DNA of 64,000 nt from Bagarius yarrelli (taxonomy: Eukaryota; Chordata; Actinopteri; Siluriformes; Sisoridae): positions 6,001,763-6,065,762 of the forward strand of contig VCAZ01000008.1 in assembly GCA_005784505.1 (NCBI GenBank), read 5' to 3'. Shown piece after piece: positions 22,120 to 36,190 of the stretch. Position 1 is the stretch's first letter, and each line of letters starts with the position of its first letter. The notes under the pieces were generated by a model, which worked only from the letters and a program-made list of their open reading frames with translations, did no database searches and had not been told where the DNA came from. A program made the position numbers and the translations under genes.

Positions 22120-24218
22120 TTTCTCAAAACATCTTTATTCCCAGTTTCATGGTCATTTCGAATACAAACCATCATCATACCATCATCATCATCATCGTTC
22201 TTATTCCTCATCAGTTCTTTCGCTGTTATTTTGTACATTCACCATTAGTCATAAAATACAGAATTGTGTGTTTTAGTGCAACTTTTTGTCCAGGGAACCC
22301 AAATTGCGTTATGGCTTTAACTTCAATTCCAGGGTTTATATTATATTCAGTTTGAAAATCCCAGCCTCTTTAGACTTTTTTTTTTGTCTAAGTCATGTTG
22401 ACATTACGGATGGACAGAAGGATTTACCGTGAAGCTGTAAGTCTATAGGTTTATTAGCTAAAAAGTTAGTGGCTCACACTGAATACTCATTTAGGTTACG
22501 CTAAGTGATTCATGTTTAGTGTATCGTCCTTTAAAATCAGTCACACTGTACACCCTGCGATCTACAAGAAATAAAAAGGGTCGCCAATAAGTCACATGAT
22601 TAACAGACTGTTCGTACAGGCAGGGAGGTAAGTTTTCTATCCTACTAGAAAATTTAGGGGTATTTATTGGGGTAGAGGTGTGCATGGAACAGTTGTTAAT
22701 TCCACTTCAAAGTTGGACCAATCTCAAAGCTCCTACAGAAACTTCGTCCAACCCTGACTATTCCTTTAGAAAAAATGGACTATCCCCTTCTACCACTAAA
22801 TTAAGTTGAACAAATCCAGCATGCTCTCTCTGTATAACCGATCCCCCCCGATTCTGCATAAGGTATTACTTATCCCCTTACTTCTACAGAAAATATGACT
22901 TTGCCTCGCTAATCCTAAATATTGCTAACCCCCCCTCCTGCAGAAAGTTTAACCTGTTTCTAAAGAAAGTCTGTCCAATCTCACCTGCACACCCACCCTT
23001 TTGTACCGATCCCAGTCAATCTTAAACCGTTTGGTAAATTCTGCTGCTACAAAATTTATCCCCGGGAAAATTATGACTAATTATGAAAATTATCCCTCCT
23101 GTTTGTCTTTCGAGCTTTATATCAAACTGCTAGGGACTTTTATTATTTACACACCTCTATTCTGGGCCATTTAATCAGGATGACTTACTTCCTGATGCCA
23201 AATGACTCTTTCTTTTGGACTGGTGAGAAACAAAAACTGGAAAGAATTCACAGATCCACTCCGTCTAATCTACCTTCAACCCCCTGATGGACAGTAAAAG
23301 ATTGTGTTAGGCTTCTGAGAAGAGGACATTTATTATTGTTGTTGGTGAAGTGGGCAAATTTCTCATCGTATGTAAAAACATCTGCAAAAAAAAATATATA
23401 TACAACTTTTGATACTGTAAAATATGGAAAATAATTTTCACTGTAACTCTCTACATCCAGATGTGTGGAGCTGCAACCTGTGATGACATTCGGCTCTTGT
23501 CTTAAACAACAAACTACTAGATTCAATAGTTAGTCGGAATAGTCGTAGACCTCTATGTTTCCACACACACCTGTCTAATATGGAGTATGAGAGTCGAATA
23601 CATGACCTTAATAGAATCATGTTAACGTGGATAGCAAAGAATAGCCGTTATCTTTTAGCATGATTAGCATAGTTTGCATAATCTTGGCAGGTGGCTCTTC
23701 AAGTGCATTCACTGTTAGCAGCAGTGGCATTCGTGACTGCACGATTCTTTAAATACCAGCCGAACCTTTCTGTCGCACCTTTTCTCTCTGTCTCACCTCC
23801 GTACATGCTGATTGTCTGTGCATTTTCTCTGAGTCTGTGCTTGTGTGTTTGTGTAGTCATAAATAAGCCGAAACACTGGAGCAAATCTATTGCTTACGAA
23901 AGGCATCACGTTTTTTTTTTTTTTTTTTTTTTTAAACAGAGAAAATCAAACTTGAGGCAAATTGTTGCGGTTGAGTTCTTTTATACAAAATGAGCAGTTT
24001 TTCATTATTTCCTAATGAACGGTAGAGGTATGTGATGTGAAGTGTTTTGCAGTACAATATAATGTCAGAAGATGATGTCACATGACAAACTAAGAAAAAA
24101 AAAAAAAAAAAAAAAAAAAAGAAAGAGAAAAGATTTCTCCTTGACATATCCGGTATACCTCAGAGGTCTCGTTGCGTAATGAAGCGGTGGGCTGTTTATG
24201 CTTTACCGCTCGCTGCTT

Positions 24219-24249
<31 letters not shown>

Positions 24250-25117
24250 AATTCAAATTCTGAGGCTGACAGAACAGAGGTATAAATAGACAAACTCATA
24301 GCACCAACAAGTCCGAGCGGAGGCATCATCTTTATCTAACTTATTGAAAAAAATATAAAACTGATTTTCCTACAGAACGGAAGTTCCTACGAGGTAAGTG
24401 TGACGGTCACAGACAGTCCGGTAGAGTGAGGGATTTGATTTTAGGTAGGCATGGAACGGGACAGATGAAATCATTCTCTATCGTTTTGGCACTTAACCAG
24501 TGGCAATCTTTAGAGAAAGCAGATTTTGGTGTCTAGATAAACTCCTGCATGCTTTGACCTGTCGTAGAATTGTGGGAAATGACGTTATTACCCCCTTCCT
24601 TACATCACACTCTTTCTGTGTTCTGAACTCATCTTTGTGTGTGTAAACCTTTAAAAGCAGGGGTTCAATCTGTGTGTAAGTTTTTAAACTTTTCTCCTAA
24701 GTGGGACTTGGATGGGACGTCTAGCAGATGCGGAATGTTGCGTGATTCAAATGCATAGATCACACAACTGAGTGTGTGATGAGCCAACGCTAGTAGATAT
24801 ACTCACTCACAAAGCTGTACAACAAAAATACACCTTGAGTAACTGAGAACAACAATACACAAGACAACGTGAGAGACTGAGGAAGAGAGAGAGAAAGAGA
24901 GAGAGAGAAAATGTTATTCACATGTACCCGCATTGTTAAAGGAATGGTCCGTTCAGAAATGAGGGCCGATAGCTACTTTAATTCTGTGGAATGCGACGGC
25001 ACTCAGTAGTGAGATAACGGAGTTCGTCGAACGTGTCCACAGAGGTGGACATAGTTAGGAGCCACCGGCTTATGAGGAGGGGGGGGGGTCACATGATGAC
25101 GATATGGCGGGTTTTGG
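22120..25117 (-). other. thrb: Probable thrb 3' UTR
   Basis: About 3 kb from the stop codon (25118-25120) down to a minus-strand AATAAA at 22134-22139. No SINE copies were seen in it, while both flanks are full of them. It contains (ATC)n at 22170-22196, poly-T (about 23910-23933), poly-A (about 24094-24120), (GT)n at 24217-24246 and a GA-rich run at 24880-24908. Extent is inferred from composition. Confidence 0.45.
22134..22139 (-). promoter_or_regulatory. thrb: Candidate thrb poly(A) signal AATAAA
   Basis: TTTATT on the + strand in gggAATAAAgatgttttgag as read on minus, followed by T/G-rich sequence. It is the last good signal before the SINE at 21875-22050. Confidence 0.4.
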
Positions 25118-25359
25118 TCAGTCCTCAAACACCTCAAGGAAAAGAGGAGGGAACAGCTCGGTGGGACACTCAACCTTCATGTGCAGGAAGCGGCTGGCGT
25201 GGCACGCACCAATCATGCGCAGGTCCGTCACTTTCATCAGCAGCTTGGGCCAGAAGTGCGCCAACTTGTGCTTGCGATAGTTGACGTAGTGCTCGAAGGC
25301 CAATAGGAACTCCTCCTGGCAGCGTTCGATCCGGTCCACACTTGTCAGTCCTGGACGAT
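25118..25359 (-). CDS. thrb: thrb last coding exon (LBD helices 10-12)
   Basis: The minus-strand acceptor ttttctgttgcag precedes 25359. Reads DRPGLTSVDRIERCQEEFLL, then LAHFWPKLLMKVTDLRM and HASRFLHMKVE, ending PPLFLEVFED with TGA at 25120-25118. Contains the dimer interface and the AF-2 helix needed for coactivator binding. Confidence 0.97.
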
Positions 25360-28300
25360 CTGCAACAGAAAACAGAACATCAGCTACATCCTCTTTTTTC
25401 TAGACATTTTCACCTTTTTGGACCTAAAACAATGCATCCGACTGGGATTTTAAAATAGACCAAAAAAGATTCTCCTTTTGCTAACTACAGTCTCTATTTG
25501 TTGTGTGCGGTTTGGCAATGCTTTCACCTTTTCCTTACGTCCTACCTAAGCACTGCAGACTTTAGTCAATTTTAATCATTAACCTTAGCACAACTCTAAG
25601 AGACAGAGCACATTGTTCCATAGCAGTGTTAAAATGTCCAAATGCATATGTTAATTTACAGATTTTAGTGCATTTAAGTGTTTTTGTCTCAGTCGGCATC
25701 CAGGTGAAGCAGAACGCATGACCTGCAAAGCTGCAAGTACGTGCCAGAACTACAGAACTAAATAAAGGTGCTAGCCATCTAGAAGCCCATATTAGCGCCG
25801 CAAAACACAATATTACTATTTGTCTATCCCAGCTTTCATTGGATGCAAGGCAGGGGTACATACTGGACAGGTCACCAGGCCATCACAGGGCCAAACACAC
25901 AGATAAACAACCACACACACTCACTACTATGAACGATTTCGATAACATAAAAATGTGTTTATATTTAACCCAAATTAAGAGGCAACGATGACAAGGAAAA
26001 ACTCCATGAGATGACATGAGTAAGGACAGTAAGAGAAACAATCCGAAACATATGGTCCAATAGCAGTGTAATATATAGTTAAAGATGTGCGATATAGTAT
26101 AAGATGTAATCTATAATGTAAATATAACGAATTATGCGCTTTTTAAAATGTGTTTCTTTTTTTAATTTTCCTTCTAATTTTGCCAAGCGACCAATTAGGT
26201 TTCCTTAATCATACAACTGATCTCACCAGTCCTGAACAGTCCGAGCTACAGATGTTTCCTCCGAAAGCCCTATTCAGACAGGACCAGTGTTCCAAACAAT
26301 GTTTAAGTTACAATTATCAGCCGAGATCTGTAATTTCATGTACGGATTTGGACGGGACTAACATCTCTGTGTTTATTACGGAGCTAGGTGTGGCTGTGGG
26401 CATTGAGATTATAATAAAAAACATAATTGAACATAATTTTATAAAACTGGGTTCTTATAATAAACCCACCTAAATAAAAATGTTTTAATGTTATGTTTGA
26501 GTGCAGAAATGAAAGTAATCTTGCCTGTGACTGGTATAACAGTAGCCAGTCTTAACAGTTTATGTGATTTGGCTCTTCTTTTGGTACCAAATCTACATCC
26601 ATTATATGCACAAAAAGTAGAAACTTGAATACCGGCGTTCTAGCGAGAGATTGTACGATAGTTCACATCGATCAAAACACAAAGAAAAAGACCTGATTGG
26701 TACCTGTACCTGGTACCTATTGGCTCTGAGGTACCAGCGATTAGTTTCGTGTCCCTTTCCTTGATTTCCAGGAGCTTCGAGGACAGACTGAGACTCTGCT
26801 CCATTGACCCAAGGCTACATTACATTACACTATGCTGTAATTAACAATAACGTGATGTCACCCAGATAAGGATTTGACTTCCATTGAGTCAAGGTTTCTC
26901 TCAAGGTTTCTTCCTACTTCATCTCAGGGAGTTTTTGCATTTTGTGTACAGCTGATTTCAGACAATGTCTCAAAACAAGAGAGATTTCTCTAATGTCCCC
27001 CGTAAAACTAGTCCAATCAATTTTAATGCACGGGTGGCGTAACACACTCAGAGAAAACCAATGTTCACCCCTTTTCACATGCATGAGCTCACAGACATCC
27101 ATAATTCTGATTTATGTGCCTGTGATTGACAGATGGGTGGCATTTCTTCTACCCACAGAGCCTAGATTGGCATCATAGTGGAGTTAAACTTGCAGCATTT
27201 GGCTTAAACATTTTTAGATTTATTTTAACACGCCACATTTTATGCACATTACAGTTTAATTCTGCAGTAATTACGGATTTATTGGCGTTCATTTTTCCAG
27301 TTGTAGTACTAATAATGTTTAGAAGTTTATTTTGGAGGTTGCTTTCAGAAAGAGATGGTTTTATTCTTGTTTTAATACGAATGTCGTGTGTAATATTTTA
27401 TTCTGTAGCTTGACAACTCAAGCCTCAAGAATCTCAAGAAGCAAATAAAACTATCATTTTGGAGACTTGGTTTCCTTCCTCTTTATTCAGTGTCTCCATG
27501 CTGTTATTCTCTCTTAACGTTAAATAGCCAATAATTCTAAACACTTAAGCACTACCAGAGTGATACAGACGAATAACAGGAAAAAATGATGTAAAGGTAA
27601 AGCTGCCAGAACAGCGACAGTGTGTGTTGGAATAAAGTTTCCATTTTCATCTGTACTTGAGGAGTGAAAAGTGATCTTTAATGATCACGGGTAAAAAAAA
27701 AAAATAGTTTAACGGATTAAAGAAGAAAGGATTCATGCCTGTACTATTCTCATAATGTACAGCATTCATTCACCCATTCCTTCATAAGGAAGTATGATTT
27801 ATTATGACTATATTCATTCCCCTGATTTTCCTATGATGTTTGCACTTGATGTGCATTGTACGGTTGGCAAGTACGGTCGTGCTTATTGATTGGTTCATCT
27901 GCCTCACAGTCTGGGTCGAGTGTGTGTGGTCTTCTCATGCTTCAGGGGTTTTTTTTTAGGTACTTGTTCTACAGGCTAATAGGTATCCCAAAATTGTCTG
28001 TAGTGTGTGTGTGTGTGTTTATAAGTGTTGTTGTGCCCTTGGATGAAATGGTATAGTGTCCCTTCGGATACACTCCAGCTTCCCCTGTGTTTCGGTGTAG
28101 AATAAAGAAATGTTAAAAAGAAATAAAGAATGTTAAAAAGAAGGATGGATGAATGTGCACTAATATTTATTTCACCGCAAATTAGCACTAATTTCATGTT
28201 ATTTTATTTTTATTCTCTCATTCTGGTGATTCTGGATTGAACTGTAAGGAACAAATTTGTGAAGCAGCTTTAAATGATCAGCTAATAACAAGTAACCTTG

Positions 28301-31300
28301 GTGATTGGGATTAACAGCCTAATAAGAAATAACAGAAAAAATAAAAGAGAGAGAGAGACACACACACCGACTCGGTATTCTTTAACTATTGATTGCGATA
28401 ATTACCGCTAGAATCTGATCACATTTCAATCCAAGTTGCTGACTTGATAAAAAATGCGATTCATGACAGGTTTTTCCATCAGAGTTGTCGTCTCTGTTTT
28501 TTGTAGGGACTTCGCCTTCACATTTCACACAAAAATGACGCTGATCAAATTAAACTGTGATTGGATGTCAATCAGATGCCTTTCAGCTAATAAAATTGAT
28601 TATTTAGTCCTATTCTGTGTGTAATAAAAGGGTTACTGTAATAAAAGTATTGTTCAAGCCACTTCTTTTACCTCTTAAAGTGCCAGTTAGAATTCTATCC
28701 AGTTTTCTTGGCTTAATACGCACCTGAAGAGAGAAGAATGACCGCCTGTAGCAGCGCCACCTCCGAGTCATCCAAGTTGAAGGAGGACAAAGATACCCCA
28801 AGATCAAAGATGGCATCCGAAACCACACCGAGGCCGCCGTTCTTTAGCTGGCCACGCGTCACCGCCATCTCGCCATTGAGCGTGAGCGTTTCGCTCTCGG
28901 GGTCATAACGCACGGCAGCACGTAGAGACATGATCTCCATACAGCAGCCTTTTAGCAGGATGATCTGATCTTCACAAGGCAGCTGAAGCACAGAACTGGT
29001 ATTAGGGTTATATCACACTGTACAGACACCAATTGATATGCTTACTGTTGTCATTTTATAAAGATTTTTTTTAAATAATAATTTTTTTTTCCCCTTTAGA
29101 AGCTGCATGTTGCAACATCTAAATCCTCCATTTAGTTAAATTTGATTAGTTTTCTTAATTTGCACCTACTTTAGTTCCCCTGTGTTTCACTCTCGCTCAT
29201 GCTCATGCAAGTCTCGCTCATGCTAACATTTTATAGCATTTTGACAATAAATGTATTTATTTTACTAAAAAATTAAAAAGCGAATAAACAACTTTACAGA
29301 ATTTTACAACCTGAACATATTTAGATTAAGTAAGCTTTATTGAGTGCATTTTTTAAGGCCTTCGTTAGGCTAAATAAAATACTAAAAAAAAGTCCAATCT
29401 AACTAGTGCATCTAATCTATAGATGCACTAGTACATATATTCTACTTGTATTAGACTTTAGTTGGGTCACAACTAAAGTCTCATGAGCTAATTCACTGGT
29501 AACGCATACCGTTTACACACACACCAGGTGTTAATTATAGTCAGAATAAACATGCTTTGTGTAAAAACAGAAGAAGAAGAAATTCTGCATTCTGCTATGA
29601 TGCAACCAACATGATAAAACGCCTTTTAATGAAGTGCAGGAATTGCATGCAGAACAGCATCGGCGAGCATTTTCCTTTAACATTTACAGTTTTGGCATTT
29701 GGAGGATGTCATTATCCAGACATTCATACATTTACTGCAATTTTTTCACTGAGAGGTTAAAAGTTAGGGGCCTTGCTCAGGGGTCTAGCGGTGGCAGCTT
29801 CCTGGTTGCCACAAAATCTAAATCAAACAGTTGCCTAGAAAATATTTGCATGTTATAATATTACATTATTCCTTAAATAGATCTAAGAGACTCAAACACT
29901 GTTCCAGTATGTCAATGTCCCTGTGCACAAAACCCAAGAACTCCATAAAGACATGCTGTGTTCTGGTTAAAGCAGAAGAACTCTGATGTCCTGTACAGTG
30001 TCCTGACTCTGACTCAACCTCACTGAACACCTTTAGGATAAACTGGAACACTGACTGCACCCCAGACCTCCTCACCTCAACATCAGTGTCTGATCTCAAC
30101 AATACTATTGTAGCTGAATAAACACAAATCCCCACAATCACACAACATAATCTAGTGGAAAGTCTTTACAGATGTGTGGAGGTTGTTTTAGGTGTGAGTC
30201 TGAGACAACATTTGTAACAGGATGTTTAATAAACAGATATAGATGTGATGTCCAGGTGTCTCAGAACATTTATCCAGATAATGTGTGTTTAATAAATTAG
30301 GGCTGTGTAAAAATATTGATAAGATATACCTTTAGTTGTCCCACACTGGGGACATTTCTTTCTCGATGCAGCTATTTTCTTTTAACCTCCGAAGTCGATA
30401 GATATTTAAATTATGTTTTAAACTAATTGAAGTTTTTGTTAATATTTATTGAAAAACTCTCAGTACATCTCAAACGACTTCCTCCTCCGATCCTGTAGAC
30501 ACATACCGTCATCGTCTCAGGAACAAGCATGGCAGAAAAATTATGGGGGCTTCCGGCATTGTTTTTGTAGTATTTTTATTCATTTGTTTTGCAATGTACT
30601 GTATTGTGACCCACGTATTGTGATGTGTTTTATATTCTGAGGCTCTTGCCAGTACACAGTCCTATTAATTAACCTTTCAGAAACTTAAGGCTGCTTTACA
30701 ACTGACAACATACTAGTGGAACTCACCTCACAGAACATAGGTAGCTTTTTGGCAAAGTCCACCACTCGGGTAATGGCAGGGGTGATGATTTTTGTAAACT
30801 GACTGAAGGCTTCGATGTCCACCTTACTGCCCTCCGGCGTGCTGACGATCGTCCCCTGACCTATGTCTTCTGCCTGAAATGACAGGAAATGGGAGGAGCA
30901 AGGTGCTTAACGACAGTGTTACTAGCAGCTAACGCACCTGGACATTTACCACATCAGACAAATTCTCACTCCCTTCCAAACAGCATGAGAACAGGACACA
31001 AGAGTCACGAAGCACATTGCAAAAATGAAAAAAAAAAAACAACAACAACAACTGAGGTGCCCAAGTTTTTCAGAAGAAAAGGAGAAGAAGAAAAAGAAGA
31101 AGAAGAAGTAGAAGAAGAAGTAAACTTAAACGATAGGACAACCAGAGATGGTGGGAGCAGAGCTGTTTCTTAAAGACCAATCATAATATTTTATAGTGAT
31201 GTCTTTGACTAGGGTTCTTTACTGAGTAAATTAGTGTATTGGGTACTTAGTAAATTTATTTATATGCCCTTCTGACCAGGAATAACGTGAAAGATGAAGC

Positions 31301-34300
31301 ATGAAAAGGACCAGATTGAGGAAAGAGCAGACAGGGGTGCTGAATACAGCGCAAAAACCCAGCCTTGGACCTCTTTCTTTCTCTTTTGGTCTCCCCCCGG
31401 TTTAATCTTGTGCTTAGGACAGCTATCTATTAAGCTTTCCTCTCCGGTGTACACCCTCAGTCTGACACAGCGAGCACAGCACTACACAAACATGGCAAAC
31501 AGATGCTTTAAGCTCTTAGCACATCAATCTACTCACAAAAAAATAAATAAAAAAAGACAGAATGGAAGCAGCCAACAATTTTTATAGAGCGCCTTTTGTG
31601 GGTGAAACGTAAATAAAAATAAAAACCACAACAGCTCAAATGTATTTGGTCTATTGGTTCTTACCTTGGTTTCCTTCACCCCCACTGCACTCTGGTCAGA
31701 AGTATAGAATAAATTACAAGTTATTTCATTAAGTAGCATTGCTTCCTCGACCTGTTGGGCAATCAACAGGGATCGTGAAGTTTCAATGAAGAACCCGAGT
31801 CAAGCCAACTAAAAGAAAAACAATTTGAACTGAAGACAGGTGAGACAGTGCAGACAGAAACAAAGTGAGGTCATGGGATTGCATGGTGTTTCCATGGAGT
31901 TCAGGATGGTAAGCGGCGCAATCGGATACACGATGACCCAGTAAGGGTGATACCCGCCGCTAATAATAACTAGTTTTAGACATCCACCAAATTTTTTGAG
32001 CTGGTTTGTTTCAGGATCTACATGTATTAAATCAAAATAAATTATTCTATAATTTTTTTTGGTAGATTTGGCATGGAAACCCACAGCAAAGTCCTGAGAC
32101 AGACATCAATCTGTAGAGGAGAGTAAGAATTCAAAGAAAATACAGAAAAAGCAAATTGGTTAGAGGCCGAAAACATGAAGATAAAAAGAAACAGAAAATT
32201 AGAGAAAGGCAGAAAAAGAATTGAGCACGTCAGATTATTGATTTGTTTGTACTGCCTGAGAAAACGGAGTTTGAGATAAAGAAAATAAATGAATAAATAA
32301 ATAAATAAAAACGATAAAACTGTAAAAAGATGTTCCATTAAAGTTAGTGCTGCTGCCTTTGTGGAACAGTCTCCAGTGTCCAACTAGCACACTCCCACTC
32401 TATAAGATACAAAAAACATGGACATATTAATACAGGAAAAACAGTACGGGTATTGGGAAATGTGTGCCAAATGCAATAAGTGGGGAAATGGGAATTGTCA
32501 TCTTGGAAAACGGAAGGAACAAATGAGAAATAGAGGACTGGAAAAGGGGTCAGGATCAGGTGGGAAAATAAAAAATAAACTGGAAAGTAAGACCCACCAG
32601 GTGAAAGATGAGAAATGGAAAGTGGATGGTGGAAAATGGGTAGAGGAAACTGGCATGTGGGAACTGGAATACATGAACTAAGCCTGGCAGGGAGTAAATA
32701 TAAATAAAGGGTCTGGCTGGTGGGAAATGAAACGAGTGATCGGACTAGTAGGGTTTGGGATTTGGCAGGTGCGAAATGGGAAGACAGTTCTGGATGGTGA
32801 GAATTCAGAGGAGTGGCCTGGCTTGCAAGATCTGGGAAAACTTAAATGGAAAGCATGGTCTGACATCTGAGAGATCAAAAAGGTTGAGGGGAAAAAACAG
32901 TTTGTTGGGGTTTGGGATGTTGGAAATGAAGGTAAGAACAGGTAGTCAGGAAAAAAAGCTTTGGCACTGGGACTGGGATGAATAAACAGGTACATGGGAA
33001 GTGTAACGTACAGTTGTGAGAACAGACCAAACAAGACACACAAATACCACTATAACACAGATTTGGAGTAGGAGGTAAATTCTTACCAGGAATTTACGTT
33101 TCTGTTTCCAGTGGTTGCCCTGGGCGTTGGTGGTCATGTGGGCATCAGTGACGATCCGGATCAGCTCCCATTCCTCCTGCGTCGGCTCAGGTCGATCCCA
33201 CACCATCTTCTGTACCTCCTCACGCTTCCGCCGCTCGCGGTTCTCTTCGATCAGCTTCCGCTTGGCCAGCCGCTTGCTGTCATCCAGCACCACTGAACAA
33301 GAAGAACATTATTTTAAAAGATTTTTGAAACACATATGGTTAAAGCTTTTTTTTCTACACTTCTCTAGATAAAACACTAGAAACTGTCAGTTAAAGTTAG
33401 CTTTTATTGTTTTCCTGTAGAAAATTAACGTTGTACTTGTATTTCAGGGCTTTAACCTTATCCCACAGTTGCAGATTATTATATTATGACCACAAGTTCC
33501 AAAATGTGCATCATATCTTTTGAAGCCCATAATACAGGGCCTCCAATTATGCAGCACAAACACATGGGAATTTGCCTAAGGTCAGATGGACAAATGGTAT
33601 ATTCATGTCCTGATGTGAGAAACCCTACTATGTCTGTATGCTGGCTGCTTTAGTTCCAGTTGCCACAATAGACAATATCAAATTATTCTCGCTTAATTTT
33701 AAATACTATAGTTGCTATATAAAATGTCATTTCTTCGCAAAATATGTTCATTTGTGGTTAAACATACAAAAAACAGCCTTTAATCTTGGATGCATTCGTG
33801 TATTTTCTGAGCCACGGGGGATTTTAGTTGCCCGTTGCGTCCACCAAATAACACTTCCGCAAATAAAAACCATTTTATTAATTCATCTAATGTCTTAATA
33901 TTCCGCTTGCTTAATGTGTTTTTTTTTTCACGTAGAGATGTATGAAATATTATATGAGTACACGGAGAACACTCACAGTCGGTGGCCATTCCAACAGCAA
34001 TGCATTTCTTGAAGCGGCATTCCTGGCACTGATTTCGTGTGACTTTGTCGATTACACATTTCCCCTCGTATTTACACGCATAGGTCGGGTTCAGGTTCTT
34101 CTGGATCGTACGCCTGAAAAAACCCTGGAGAAACGATGATTGTACTGATTAAGTGTTCTGGATGCACCTTATGAAAACTCTAAATAAAGTCCAACAGTAA
34201 AGTGTGTAGGAGACAGTGTCACTGGATCATTATATCAAGCTGTTTTTTTTTAAATAAAGATTGTTCTTTAACAATAGCTGAACAATGCCAGAGACATTTA

Positions 34301-36130
34301 AAATATAATTTTAAATATGTTTAATTTATATCATAGCTGTTCTCGATAGTAAAGATTGGACGTCTAACTAAAATTCATTCATACATTCATTCATCTTCTA
34401 TACCTGCTTATTCCCTAATTCAGGGGGCCACAGGAATCTGCTGAAGTCTATCCCAGACGTCTCTGAAAGGGTGACGGCAGAAGGGGGACACCCTGGACAG
34501 GTCGCCAGTCCATAACAGGGCCACACTCACACTTACACTCAATTCCTATGGGCAATTTGTAATCACCAATCACCCTAACCTACATGTTTTTGGACTGTGG
34601 GAGGAAACCGGAGAACCCGGAGTAAAACCCGCACAAGTACAGGTAGAACATGGAAACTCCACACAGAAAGACCCCTGCCCGGGATTTAAACCTGGGACCT
34701 TCTTGCTGTGAGGCAACAGTGCTAATCACTAAGCCACCGTGCTGCCTATTAACTGAAATTCCTGTTAGTTATGAAGGTGTCCTAATTATTTGTGAGATTC
34801 TGCACCAACAGAACGTTGCATTCAACATAACGTTTCATGATGATGATCACAGGCTACTGCATGCCAACCAGCAGGAAAATTTAAAAAGACAACAAAATGA
34901 CCAAACGCTTAATTAAAAAAAATGGATTTGGAATACAGAAAATTTACCCAAAAGTGGATGACGATTATTTTGAAATTGTCTTAGATTTGAATATTTTTTT
35001 TATATTACTTAAAAAATCATGCTCATTTGTCTGCACGGTAACGACAATATAACAAACTAATCTAGTATCGAAAGGCAAAATAAATCAATTAAAAATCGTA
35101 ACAAATATACTAGTAGTAACCCATGTAACTCATTTTCTGTTACAGAGCGACTCGCCCCTATTGACCCTCATAAACAAAGTAAAAATATGTAGTTGTTTAT
35201 ATAGGGAGGTTTTTTGTATAAGAAACTGATTTATTTAACAACTATTTTTATTTTTGCACACATTATCATATATTATTTATAACAATTCAAGGCAAAACTA
35301 GGAAAAAGAGATTTTTTTGTTACATGAGATGGTGCAGTATAAGTCAAATGAAACAAATGTCTGATTCACAATTATGATTCCTACCTTGCAGCCCTCACAG
35401 GTGATACACCTGTAATGGTATCCTGTCGCCTTGTCTCCACACACTACACAAAGTTCGTCTCTGTCCAGGTAACTTGGTATGTACCCTGGAAAGGACACAT
35501 GAATAGAAACCATTTACATTAGGAAAAAAAGGAATTCTTCCACGGTATGTATAGTGATGCTAAAGTAAAACAAATCTTTAAATTTATGTAGGAAAAGAAG
35601 AATAAATGCAAAAAGTAAAAATACTTTAAAAGTAACGATAAAAAGCTCATAATACTTGAACAAAACAACTAAGACATACAAGGAACACTAAGGCGCTGGA
35701 AACTTCCAATTGTGGTTCAAACATAGATCAATGAAAAAAGCCTTTGCAAAACAAGCTAAGCTAAATCTTCCTGCTGTGCAGCTCCAGACCATAAATCAAT
35801 AACGCTTTTTATCGATAAAAGCACATAAGGTCATTGACCTAGTAAGACCGGGCCACCTGCTTCTCTACCGCTGCTGCAACCGGCATGCTGGGAAATCAAT
35901 ACACTACGCAATACATATAATATAAACCGGATAAAAATATCATTATCTAAAGACATTTCCAGCACAAATATAAACTCGCATTCTTTTAACTAGTGCCATC
36001 GATTTTAACCTGAAGAGACAAATACACGATTCGTCTTCCTATGCTGTCCAAAAACATGAGCAAAAAAAGTTTTTATGGATGATTTTTGTTGTGTCTGCAT
36101 TAACACACACTCACACACCAATATATATTG

Positions 36131-36190
<60 letters not shown>

